From assembly GCA_040391535.1 (NCBI GenBank), contig JBEBXQ010000040.1, positions 1 through 32,193 of the forward strand: a DNA stretch of 32,193 bases. The letters are read 5' to 3'. The position numbers were made by a program, and so were the translations under genes. Shown here in pieces: positions 1 to 7,213 of the stretch. The stretch is from JBEBXQ01 sp040391535 (GTDB taxonomy: Bacteria; Bacteroidota; Bacteroidia; Cytophagales; Spirosomataceae). The notes beneath the pieces were generated by a model that was given only the letters and a program-made list of their open reading frames with translations, did no database searches and was not told the DNA's origin. How positions within the stretch are numbered: position 1 is the first letter of the stretch; each line of letters starts with the position of its first letter.

Positions 1-269
1 AGTTGCTTTTCAGGGTCATGATATATTTTCGCTACTTTGATAAATTCATTCTTCAAATGAGCAAAACCTTCCTGACGGATGGTTTCGAGTAACTTATCCT
101 TATTCTCAAAATATTCATAAACAATGGGAGGACTATATTCTATCAGATCAGCGATCTTTCTGATAGAGACAGAAGCCCAGCCTTCTTTCCGGGCTATTTC
201 TTTAGATTTCGATAAGATGTCAGCTTTAACGCGCTTCTTTATTCTTTCCCTTCTCTCGACAATTCCCAT
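1..269 (-). CDS. TetR/AcrR family transcriptional regulator (3' end cut by window edge)
   Basis: Reading the minus strand from an ATG at 269 gives 89 codons with no stop before the window edge, so only the N-terminal DNA-binding half is present. The protein starts MGIVERRERIKKRVK and continues with a typical TetR helix-turn-helix: a helix ending in SKEIARKEGWASVSIRKIADLI, then SPPIVYEYFENKDKLL, the usual TetR recognition-helix wording (x-YxYFxNKxxLL). Ligand and targets cannot be told because the C-terminal domain is missing. TetR proteins usually repress a neighbouring efflux or metabolic gene; the gene it governs may lie outside the window. A hairpin at 349-373 separates it from the next gene upstream, so it is probably transcribed on its own. 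Confidence 0.85.
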   Translation of the reverse strand, partial: MGIVERRERIKKRVKADILSKSKEIARKEGWASVSIRKIADLIEYSPPIVYEYFENKDKLLETIRQEGFAHLKNEFIKVAKIYHDPEKQ

Positions 270-348
270 TACAGATTAATTTGTATGATCAAAACAGAAT
301 GATTTGTTGATTCAGAGGAGGAGGTGATGTATTTTCCAAATACCGTAT

Positions 349-373
349 AAAAACCTTACATCGTAAGATTTTT
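349..373 (-). terminator. Intrinsic terminator after the YffB-like gene
   Basis: An 11-bp stem with one mismatch (arms 349-359 and 363-373, core CTTAC/GTAAG, 3-nt loop) lies 7 nt past the stop of the minus-strand gene ending at 381. On the minus strand the stem ends in a run of T. The same inverted repeat sits upstream of the TetR start, so an operator role is an alternative. Confidence 0.5.
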
Positions 374-380
374 ACATTTA

Positions 381-740
381 CTAATCTACAAATATATGCT
401 CATATTCGGATTCATTGTAACCCAACGCTACAATTTTTCCGTTTTCATCTTCTATCAGTGGTCTCTTAATTACTGAGGTTTTTTCCAGCATCAGGGCCTT
501 TGCCGCATCAGCACTAACCACCTGATCCTTTTCTTCCTGTGTTAGGCTTCTCCAGGTGGTTCCGGCCTTATTGACCAGCTTATCCCATGCAACCTGCTTC
601 AGCCATGCATTTATATGAGATTCACTAACCCCTTGCTTTTTATAATCGTGAAAGTCAAAAGTAATATTTCTGGAATTTAACCAGTCCCTGGATTTTTTTA
701 CCGAATTGCAGTTGGGTATTCCGTACATTTTATATTTCAT
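381..740 (-). CDS. ArsC/Spx-family thioredoxin-fold protein (YffB-like)
   Basis: A 119-residue cytoplasmic protein of the ArsC/Spx/YffB family. It opens with the family signature YGIPNCNSVKKSRDWL, in which Cys11 is the only cysteine of the usual redox position (CNS, not CxxC), and it carries FHDYKKQG, TTWR and IKRPLIED in the expected order; the RP motif near residue 93 is shared with ArsC. The length matches YffB (about 118 residues). The E. coli homologue is suggested to be a glutathione-dependent thiol reductase, but the function is not settled, and real arsenate reduction is doubtful with no ars genes nearby. It is followed by a hairpin terminator and preceded by a separate hairpin, so it is probably monocistronic. 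Confidence 0.9.
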   Translation of the reverse strand: MKYKMYGIPNCNSVKKSRDWLNSRNITFDFHDYKKQGVSESHINAWLKQVAWDKLVNKAGTTWRSLTQEEKDQVVSADAAKALMLEKTSVIKRPLIEDENGKIVALGYNESEYEHIFVD

Positions 741-774
741 CTGAAACCTGATTTAGGGATAATTCAAATACACC

Positions 775-817
775 CAGCCATCAGATGCAGGGGTATACTA
801 CTCCAGTCTGATGGCTG
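775..817 (-). terminator. Hairpin after the symporter gene
   Basis: A perfect 11-bp inverted repeat (CAGCCATCAGA at 775-785, TCTGATGGCTG at 807-817) encloses a 21-nt loop and begins 15 nt after the stop of the minus-strand symporter gene. There is no long T run, so termination efficiency is uncertain. Confidence 0.5.
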
Positions 818-831
818 ACGAACAACAACTT

Positions 832-2238
832 TTAAACTTCTGATTCTGCTGCCACCATCTCCGGTTGGTCAGAGGCATTCATTTTATCATCATCCAGTTC
901 TCCTTCCCAACGGGCAATCACCGCGGTAGCGAGACAGTTGCCGGTTACATTCACCGAAGTTCTGGCCATGTCCATCAGCTCATCAATACCCATGATCAGC
1001 AATACGGGCCATTCGGGCATACCGAAGTTTGAAACTGCACCTAACAGAATTACCAGCGTAGCACGGGGAATACCTGCGACCCCTTTACTGGTCAGCATCA
1101 GCAGGAATACCATTGCAATCTGCTGGCTGACCGGAAAATCAACACCCGCAGCCTGCGCCACAAATACCGTCGCCAATGCAAGGTACAGCGTAGAGCCATC
1201 CAGGTTAAAACTATAGCCGGTGGGCATAACAAAAGATACGATCTGACGTGGCACCCCGAATTTCTCCATCTTCTCCATTGCTTTTGGAAGGGCTGATTCA
1301 GAACTGGTAGTGGCAAATGCGATAGAGACCGGTTCAAATATGGTTTTGGCAAATTTCACAATATTGATTCTGCAGAAATACGCAATCGGAACCAATACCA
1401 GCAGAATAAAGGTAAGCAGCGCACAGTATAGCGTACCCAGCAGCATGGCAAGGTTCTTCAATACTTCAATGCCCATATGCCCTACTGTTTCGGCAATAGC
1501 AGCACCTACCCCGATCGGAGCGAAAAGCATAATGATTTTAGTGAACTTAAACATTATCTCCGCCAGGATTTCAATTCCGGAAACGAATTTCTGCTTCTTC
1601 TCGGAAGGAATAAGAGCAAGACTTACACCAAAAATCAGAGAGAACACTACAATTTGCAAAACCTCGCCGTGATAGATGGATTTAGCGATATTTTCAGGGA
1701 AGGAATGTAATATTACATCCTGCCAGCCCTGCTGCTGCACAGAGGGAAGTGCTTCAGTAAACGTATCGGGCGGAAACAGCCCTTCACCCGGTTTGAACCA
1801 GTTGGCAAATACCAGTCCGATGACCAGAGCAACTGTGGTAACTAATTCAAAATATAAAAGTGATTTCCATCCCATACGACCTACCTGCTTGAGGTCAGAA
1901 TGGCCTGCAATTCCTGCTACCAGCGTCGCAAACAGCAGCGGAGCTATGATCGTTTTGATCATTTGCAGGAATATTTTTCTCAGAAATGACAGATTGGTAG
2001 CTATTTCAGGGTAATCATACCCTATAGCAGTACCCACCAGCATGGAAATAAGAATAGAAGTGGTAAGATTCTTTTTTACAAAAGCATAAACGATCAATCC
2101 TGTCAGGGCCAACCAACGAAATACAAATAATACAGTTTCGGGAAACTGCACCAGATCGTAAGCATGAAGAAGAGAGGTTATTATAGTAAGAGAAATCAGA
2201 ATCCAATTGAAAATTGTCAGAGTTTTCCGCATATGCAA
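832..2238 (-). CDS. Dicarboxylate/amino acid:cation symporter (DAACS family)
   Basis: A 468-residue inner-membrane carrier of the GltP/DctA/EAAT family, which imports glutamate, aspartate or C4-dicarboxylates with protons or sodium. Hydrophobic segments run through most of the protein. The two re-entrant hairpin signatures are present: TTSSESALPKAMEKM (HP1-type serine-rich motif) and, in TM7, SFNLDGSTLYLALATVFVAQ, corresponding to the family NMDGT cation-binding motif. The C-terminal MDMARTSVNVTGNCLATAVIARWEG is the substrate-binding TM8 with its Arg/Asp pair. The N-terminus has an extra hydrophobic stretch (residues about 9-55) before the canonical start of the family. Two in-frame ATGs (2238 and 2232) are possible starts. 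Substrate cannot be assigned from sequence alone. Confidence 0.93.
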   Translation of the reverse strand: MHMRKTLTIFNWILISLTIITSLLHAYDLVQFPETVLFVFRWLALTGLIVYAFVKKNLTTSILISMLVGTAIGYDYPEIATNLSFLRKIFLQMIKTIIAPLLFATLVAGIAGHSDLKQVGRMGWKSLLYFELVTTVALVIGLVFANWFKPGEGLFPPDTFTEALPSVQQQGWQDVILHSFPENIAKSIYHGEVLQIVVFSLIFGVSLALIPSEKKQKFVSGIEILAEIMFKFTKIIMLFAPIGVGAAIAETVGHMGIEVLKNLAMLLGTLYCALLTFILLVLVPIAYFCRINIVKFAKTIFEPVSIAFATTSSESALPKAMEKMEKFGVPRQIVSFVMPTGYSFNLDGSTLYLALATVFVAQAAGVDFPVSQQIAMVFLLMLTSKGVAGIPRATLVILLGAVSNFGMPEWPVLLIMGIDELMDMARTSVNVTGNCLATAVIARWEGELDDDKMNASDQPEMVAAESEV

Positions 2239-2451
2239 GTTATATTGTTGAATTTAGTGATCAATTCTGGTAAACTTAGAAAAAAAATAGCTAAAGCCTC
2301 AGAAAAAATAATGTTAACTTCAGGGAAAGCCGTATTCTGCCTGATACGTACTGCATTTTAGCCATAAATCTGTAGGTATTGTACATTATTTATCCTACTT
2401 TGCCTGAAATGTACTCTGATCATTCACCTGCTTTCTAAACCCTGTATTATT

Positions 2452-2898
2452 ATGCTACCGAAACATCTTCTTCTTGAAAAGGAACTGGAATCCATATTCC
2501 TCCACAAATTCCCTCCCTTTCCGGAAACCACAAAAGACTTTTTCGTCAGATATGGCCCTTACATTCTTCTTGTACTGGCCGTCATTGCTGTCTTTGGTCT
2601 GCTGACTGCTTTTGGTATTCTGGGAGGAATGTCAATTGCGTCTATAGCTACTGCAAGCTGGGGAGGTATTGTTTTTACAGCATGGATCGCCATCGGGCTC
2701 TCACTGGTGAGCCTGCTGTTATTTTTCCTTGCCTTTACCCCTTTGAAAAACCGCCAGCGTAAAGGCTGGGAATACCTTTATTACTCGGTACTGATCTCGT
2801 TAACCGCTAACCTGATTACCCTGAGTATTTTCAGCCTGATTATTTCGGGCATATTATGGTTTTGGGTACTTTTTCAGATAAGAGACCGGTATATCTGA
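2452..2898 (+). CDS. Small multi-pass membrane protein of unknown function
   Basis: I do not recognise a characterised family. The 148-residue product has a short hydrophilic N-terminus (residues 1-33, with a HKFPPFPETTKDFFVRYGPY stretch) followed by three or four membrane segments: about 36-57, 68-95 and a long 108-140 region that may be two helices. The gene is bounded downstream by a very strong terminator (2918-2971), so it is transcribed separately from the ABC exporter that follows. Nothing in it suggests catalysis. Confidence 0.75.
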   Translation: MLPKHLLLEKELESIFLHKFPPFPETTKDFFVRYGPYILLVLAVIAVFGLLTAFGILGGMSIASIATASWGGIVFTAWIAIGLSLVSLLLFFLAFTPLKNRQRKGWEYLYYSVLISLTANLITLSIFSLIISGILWFWVLFQIRDRYI

Positions 2899-2917
2899 TT
2901 CGGGTTTGATCCATCTG

Positions 2918-2971
2918 AAAGGTGGCTGTCCCGGGGGATGAAGTAAAATCCCGGGACAGCCACCTTTTTTT
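2918..2971 (+). terminator. Strong intrinsic terminator
   Basis: A perfect 18-bp stem (2918-2935 paired with 2950-2967; G+C-rich core GTGGCTGTCCCGGG), a 14-nt loop, and seven T at 2965-2971. It lies 20 nt after the stop of the small membrane protein gene. An open reading frame that begins at 2922 inside this stem is therefore not the true start of the ABC ATPase gene. Confidence 0.93.
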
Positions 2972-3009
2972 GCCACTAATCACTGAAAAACCTTATTTTA
3001 TCACTTGGT

Positions 3010-3041
3010 TTTGTATTTACAGGCATTCCTGTGCATTTTTG
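3010..3041 (+). promoter_or_regulatory. Bacteroidota-type promoter of the natAB-like operon with internal palindrome
   Basis: TTTG at 3010-3013, a 20-nt spacer, then CATTTTTG at 3034-3041, one base off the -7 consensus TAnnTTTG. Transcription would begin about 10 nt before the ATG at 3060. The spacer holds a palindrome, ACAGG-CATT-CCTGT (3019-3032), placed where a repressor would block RNA polymerase. Confidence 0.6.
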
Positions 3042-3059
3042 AGGATAAAAACATTTCGT

Positions 3060-3974
3060 ATGAACATTCTTGAAACCCACCATATCGTTAAGGATTACGC
3101 TCAGCACAGAGCGCTCGATGACGTTTCTCTGACTATTCCTACCGGGAGCATCTACGGGCTTCTGGGCCCTAACGGTGCGGGAAAGACCTCCCTAATAAGG
3201 ATTATCAACCAAATCACCGCTCCTGACCAGGGGCAGGTCATATTCGACGGGGAACCCTTACAACAGAAACATATCCGGCAGATCGGATATTTACCTGAAG
3301 AACGCGGACTCTATAAGAAGATGAAAGTCGGAGAACAGCTGCTTTATCTGGCCCAACTCAAAGGACTGGGGAAAAAGGAGGCTATGGATAAGCTGAAAGA
3401 ATGGTTTATCAAATTTGATATAAAAACGTGGTGGGACAAAAATGTGGCAGATCTTTCGAAAGGAATGCAGCAAAAAGTCCAGTTTGTATCAACAGTACTT
3501 CACGAACCGAAACTGATTATCCTTGACGAACCATTTTCAGGATTTGACCCTATCAACGCCAACCTGATCAGGGACGAAATTCTGGAACTGAAAGCCCGGG
3601 GCAGCACTATCATTTTTTCTACTCACCGTATGGAAACAGTTGAGGAACTCTGCGATTATATAGCACTGATAGACAAATCAAGAAAAATCCTGGAAGGGCC
3701 CAAAGAACAGATCAAAAGACAATTTACCGACAATACTTACCGTATGGAATTTATAGGTGATCCCCTGCTGATTCCTTCGGTTTACAATCCGAAAATCACT
3801 TCTTCGGAAAATGCTGAATATCAAAGTGTCAATATTCATCTGCCCGATCAGCTGACGGTTAATCAGATGCTGGCTGATCTGCTTAATTTAGTAGAGATCC
3901 GTTCCTTCAGAGAGAATATACCGAATATGAATCAGATATTTGTTTCATCAGTGGGCCGTATTCCCGAACATTGA
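3060..3974 (+). CDS. ABC transporter ATP-binding protein (NatA-like)
   Basis: Cytoplasmic ATPase of an ABC-2 exporter, 304 residues from the ATG at 3060. Walker A GPNGAGKTS is at residues 36-44, the ABC signature LSKGMQQK at 132-139, Walker B LIILDEP at 152-158 and the switch histidine at H189 (STHR). After the ATPase core a C-terminal extension of about 90 residues resembles the DUF4162-type tail found in NatA-like ATPases. The start is chosen because a promoter ends at 3041 and a terminator covers 2918-2971; the 46 extra codons upstream would have to be read from inside that terminator. The permease gene follows after 33 nt. NatAB of Bacillus exports sodium; the substrate here is not known. 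Confidence 0.92.
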   Translation: MNILETHHIVKDYAQHRALDDVSLTIPTGSIYGLLGPNGAGKTSLIRIINQITAPDQGQVIFDGEPLQQKHIRQIGYLPEERGLYKKMKVGEQLLYLAQLKGLGKKEAMDKLKEWFIKFDIKTWWDKNVADLSKGMQQKVQFVSTVLHEPKLIILDEPFSGFDPINANLIRDEILELKARGSTIIFSTHRMETVEELCDYIALIDKSRKILEGPKEQIKRQFTDNTYRMEFIGDPLLIPSVYNPKITSSENAEYQSVNIHLPDQLTVNQMLADLLNLVEIRSFRENIPNMNQIFVSSVGRIPEH

Positions 3975-4007
3975 TTACTTCTGTTATTTACTGAAATATT
4001 TCCATAT

Positions 4008-5339
4008 ATGAAAAATATTTTCCTTGTTTTACAACGCGAATACCTGGTCAGGGTTAAGAAGAAGTCATTCATTATCATGACACTTCTCACTCCTTTGCTG
4101 ATGGTCGCTTTTTACGGATTTGTGATCTGGGCGGCTGTTGGCAGTATTGACACCAAGCATATCGATATCCTGGATGAAAGCGGACTTTTTACAGGTGAAT
4201 TCAAAGATACCGAATCCCTGAAATTCAACTATCTCACCAGCTCAGTTGATGCCGCCAAAGCAACGCTTAAAAACAGTGATGCCAGTGCTTTGGTGGTAAT
4301 CCCCGAAGATATTCTCACCAATCCGAAAAACCTGAAAATTTATGCAGAAAAGAATGTCAGCCTTGACCTGAAATCCTCCATTGAAAATGTTATTGAGCGG
4401 CAGATTGAAAATATCAAATTAACAGAAGCGGGCATTACCCGGAAAATTCTGGAAGATTCGAGAGTAAACGTAAGCTCGCAGACGATCAGTATCAGTGAAG
4501 GTGTGGAGCAAGCCAGCAGTTCAGCTGCGGCAACGATTATCGGGGGTGTATGTGCCTTCCTGATCTATCTGACGCTGATTATTTATGGTACGCAGGTTAT
4601 GCGTGGAGTGACCGAAGAAAAAACCAGCAGGATTGTCGAAGTGATTATTTCTTCTATAAAACCTATGCATCTGATGATGGGTAAAATCCTCGGCGTGGCG
4701 CTAGTAGGACTTACTCAATTTGTATTATGGATTATTTTTACGGTCGGACTGGTCACAGCCACTACTGCTATTTTTGCTGATAAAATGCCCGCTGACACCG
4801 AACAGGCCGTACGTGCAGCACAGGATATTCAAAAACAGACCAATCCGGCAGCGGCACAATTTACCCAGCAGGCTGACAATCCGGTTGCAGATATCAAACA
4901 CGCTATTGACGGCCTGAATATACCCCTGATTATCGGCGCGTTCCTGTTCTATTTTCTGGGAGGATATCTTTTATACAGTGCACTATTCGGCGCCATTGGC
5001 GCGGCGGTGGACAACGACTCTGATACACAGCAATTTGTATTCCCGATCATGATGCCTATCATCATGTCTATTGCTATCGCTCAGTTTGTGATACGCGAAC
5101 CCGACGGCCCGATGGCTTTCTGGACGTCCATGATTCCGTTTACTTCGCCGGTTATTATGATGATCAGGATTCCTTTCGGAGTACCGGTTTGGGAGCTTGC
5201 CCTGTCGATGTTCCTGTTAGTCATTGGATTCATAGGTACCATCTGGATCGCATCCAGAATATACCGTATCGGTATCCTGATGTACGGCAAGAAAATAACC
5301 TACAAAGAGCTGGGGAAATGGCTATTCTATAAACCCTGA
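4008..5339 (+). CDS. ABC-2 type permease (NatB-like)
   Basis: Membrane partner of the preceding ATPase, 443 residues. An N-terminal helix (about 20-45) is followed by a large extracytoplasmic domain (about 46-175), then a membrane block from about 180 to 420 containing the family motif RGVTEEKTSRIVEVIISSIKP before TM3. A polar insert rich in Gln and Ala (about 260-300, with AAQDIQKQTNPAAAQFTQQ) interrupts the membrane region. This arrangement is that of NatB/YhaP-like ABC-2 permeases. The two-gene operon is enclosed by a promoter upstream of the ATPase gene and a long hairpin at 5353-5407. Substrate is unknown: sodium, drugs or lipids are all used by the family. Confidence 0.9.
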   Translation: MKNIFLVLQREYLVRVKKKSFIIMTLLTPLLMVAFYGFVIWAAVGSIDTKHIDILDESGLFTGEFKDTESLKFNYLTSSVDAAKATLKNSDASALVVIPEDILTNPKNLKIYAEKNVSLDLKSSIENVIERQIENIKLTEAGITRKILEDSRVNVSSQTISISEGVEQASSSAAATIIGGVCAFLIYLTLIIYGTQVMRGVTEEKTSRIVEVIISSIKPMHLMMGKILGVALVGLTQFVLWIIFTVGLVTATTAIFADKMPADTEQAVRAAQDIQKQTNPAAAQFTQQADNPVADIKHAIDGLNIPLIIGAFLFYFLGGYLLYSALFGAIGAAVDNDSDTQQFVFPIMMPIIMSIAIAQFVIREPDGPMAFWTSMIPFTSPVIMMIRIPFGVPVWELALSMFLLVIGFIGTIWIASRIYRIGILMYGKKITYKELGKWLFYKP

Positions 5340-5352
5340 AGCAGTATCGGAT

Positions 5353-5407
5353 AATCATTTAACCTGACTAGTGAATCAAAGTGATTCACTAGTCAGGCTA
5401 AATGATT
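5353..5407. terminator. Long bidirectional hairpin between convergent genes
   Basis: A perfect 16-bp inverted repeat (5363-5378 with 5382-5397, 3-nt loop) is extended by ten more positions with one mismatch, giving 25 paired bases out of 26. The outer stem is A+T rich and supplies T-rich ends on both strands. It separates the permease gene (stop 5339, plus) from the SDR gene (stop 5414, minus) and probably ends transcription from both sides. Confidence 0.85.
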
Positions 5408-5413
5408 CTTAAT

Positions 5414-6202
5414 TTACAGGCTTCCGGTTTTTCCGCCATCCACCGGAATATTGATTCCACTGATACTGCCGGCAGCCGGTGAACACAAAAATGCCACGGC
5501 TGCGGCCACTTCTTCCGCTTCTGCAAAGCGCCCAACCGGAATATCTTTTTGCAGTGTTTCCTCAATTTCACGTTCTGATGTACCTGAGGCTTCCGCTCTC
5601 ATCCCCACTACAGCATCCAGTCTTGCTGTTTTTGTATATCCGGGCAGAACATTGTTAACAGTAATGCCGTCTTTTCCCAATTCGAGCGATAAGGTTTTAG
5701 CCCAGTTAGCTACTGCTGCACGGATGGTATTGGATACACCCAGTCCCACAATAGGTTGCTTCACAGAGGTGCTGATAATATTCACAATGCGGCCAAAACC
5801 TGCTTCCTTCATCGAGGGTACTACCGCCTGTACCAGCTGATGGTTGTTGATCAGATGCATTTCAAAAGTTTTCAGGAACGCACTGGTTTCGGCCTCAATA
5901 ATCGGTCCTCCGGCCGGCCCGCCTGTATTATTGACCAGAATATGAACTTCCGGCACCAGTCGCAGATAATTATCAATGGCTTCCTTCACCTGCCTGCTGT
6001 CGGAAAAATCGGCAACTACATAGCGGTGCAGCTGGCCTTTTGAAATATCCAGATTATCAAGTGCAGCTGCCAGGCTTTCCTCATTCCGTGCCATCAGCGT
6101 CACGTTGGCGCCCAGCAATGCAAGCTCCACTGCAGTTGCATAGCCAATGCCCTGTGTACTTCCACAAACCAGGGCGGTTTTTCCCGAAAGGTCAAGATTC
6201 AT
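5414..6202 (-). CDS. SDR-family protein with atypical active site
   Basis: A 262-residue Rossmann-fold protein of the classical short-chain dehydrogenase/reductase type. The cofactor loop is GSTQGIG (14-20), the NNAG motif appears as NNTGG (91-95), and Ser144 sits at the catalytic serine position. The YxxxK pair is absent: aligning VSNTIRAAV (156-164) with the usual YSASKAAV puts Ser157 at the tyrosine position and Arg161 at the lysine position. The C-terminal part (NNVLPGYTKT, then SISGINIPVDGGKTGSL) is normal and often annotated as 3-oxoacyl-ACP reductase. A known SDR subgroup resembling beta-ketoacyl-ACP reductases but lacking the tetrad exists, and this protein fits it. A dehydrogenase reaction should not be assumed. 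Confidence 0.88.
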   Translation of the reverse strand: MNLDLSGKTALVCGSTQGIGYATAVELALLGANVTLMARNEESLAAALDNLDISKGQLHRYVVADFSDSRQVKEAIDNYLRLVPEVHILVNNTGGPAGGPIIEAETSAFLKTFEMHLINNHQLVQAVVPSMKEAGFGRIVNIISTSVKQPIVGLGVSNTIRAAVANWAKTLSLELGKDGITVNNVLPGYTKTARLDAVVGMRAEASGTSEREIEETLQKDIPVGRFAEAEEVAAAVAFLCSPAAGSISGINIPVDGGKTGSL

Positions 6203-6303
6203 ATCTACTTTTGATCATTTAGTTTAAAACAATGGCCGTAAGTTACTAAAAAGAGATATTTAAACAATTCCGGTATTTTTCAGTCCGCAATCACGTATAT
6301 TTA

Positions 6304-6311
6304 TATTTTTG
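6304..6311 (+). promoter_or_regulatory. Possible -7 element of the keto-sugar operon
   Basis: TATTTTTG at 6304-6311 matches TAnnTTTG, 45 nt before the ATG at 6356. No TTTG is seen at the expected -33 position, so this is a weak call. Confidence 0.35.
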
Positions 6312-6355
6312 TCTGTTACTAATCAAACACAGGGTTATTACCTTACCGGTATTTT

Positions 6356-7213
6356 ATGAAAAAAATATTCCGCATACTTTGTCTTTGCGCACCTGTAGCG
6401 CTTACGGGCTTGTCCTGCCAGTCATCCAGTGAGTCTGATACACAAAAGGAGGAATGGATATCCCTTTTCAACGGTAAAAATATTGATGACTGGTTTGTAA
6501 AAATCCACCATCATGAAACAGGCGATAACTATGGAGATACTTTCCGGGTGGCCGACAGCACTATCCAGGTAAGGTATGACCAGTATGATGAATTTAACGA
6601 GCGTTACGGGCATTTGTATTACAAAACGCCTTACTCCTATTATCATCTGAAAATGGAGTATCATTTTACCGGTGAATGGCGAAAAGATGCACCCGATTAT
6701 ACGCAGCTCAACAGCGGAGTCATGTATCATTCCCAGGATCCTCATACCATGCCCAAAGAACAGGACTGGCCCATTTCAGTCGAAATGCAGTTTCTGGCCG
6801 GTCTGGGTGACGGAAAGCCGCGGCCTACCGGCAACATGTGCTCACCAGGGACACACATCGTCTATAATGGTGATCTGGATACCCGTCATTGTATCAGTTC
6901 TTCGTCAAACACTTATGATGCAGATGAGTGGGTAAGTGCCGAGCTGATCGTTCTGGGCAGCGAGGCCGTTGTGCATATTATCAATGGTGATACCGTACTG
7001 AAATATACACAGCCACAAATTGGCGGACCTGTTGTGAACCGCTTTGATCCTGAACAAAAGCAGGACGGGAAATTACTGGAAAAAGGATTTATTGCGTTAC
7101 AGAGTGAGGGGCAACCTATTGATTTCAGAAATATCCGCCTGCTGAATCTCGAAGGCTGCTCTCAGGCCGATTCGCCGTATTATGAGAATTATTACAAAAA
7201 ACTCAAAGAATGA
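6356..7213 (+). CDS. DUF1080 lipoprotein, 3-keto-disaccharide hydrolase family
   Basis: A 285-residue exported lipoprotein: the signal sequence ends in a lipobox with LSC and Cys21 as the likely acylated residue. From residue about 34 (EEWISLFNGKNIDDWFVKI) it shows the DUF1080/PF06439 fold, a concanavalin-like beta-sandwich found in Bacteroidota and Planctomycetota. Typical features are the LFNGK-DDW opening, the YGHLYYKTPYSYYHLKMEY strand block, NSGVMYHS, and GFIALQSEGQPIDFRNIRLLNL near the end. Members hydrolyse 3-keto-glycosides made by sugar oxidation. The stop codon overlaps the next start by 4 nt (ATGA), so the two are translationally coupled, and a GFOR-like oxidoreductase follows, which fits oxidation and hydrolysis of glycosides in the periplasm. 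Confidence 0.9.
   Translation: MKKIFRILCLCAPVALTGLSCQSSSESDTQKEEWISLFNGKNIDDWFVKIHHHETGDNYGDTFRVADSTIQVRYDQYDEFNERYGHLYYKTPYSYYHLKMEYHFTGEWRKDAPDYTQLNSGVMYHSQDPHTMPKEQDWPISVEMQFLAGLGDGKPRPTGNMCSPGTHIVYNGDLDTRHCISSSSNTYDADEWVSAELIVLGSEAVVHIINGDTVLKYTQPQIGGPVVNRFDPEQKQDGKLLEKGFIALQSEGQPIDFRNIRLLNLEGCSQADSPYYENYYKKLKE

Noticed and set aside
381..740. Arsenate reductase function for the ArsC-like protein
   Set aside because: The sequence is closer to YffB/Spx, and no arsenic resistance genes adjoin it.
2922..3059. N-terminal extension of the NatA-like ATPase from an ATG at 2922
   Set aside because: It begins inside a perfect terminator stem and precedes the promoter at 3010-3041; the ABC domain starts cleanly at 3060.
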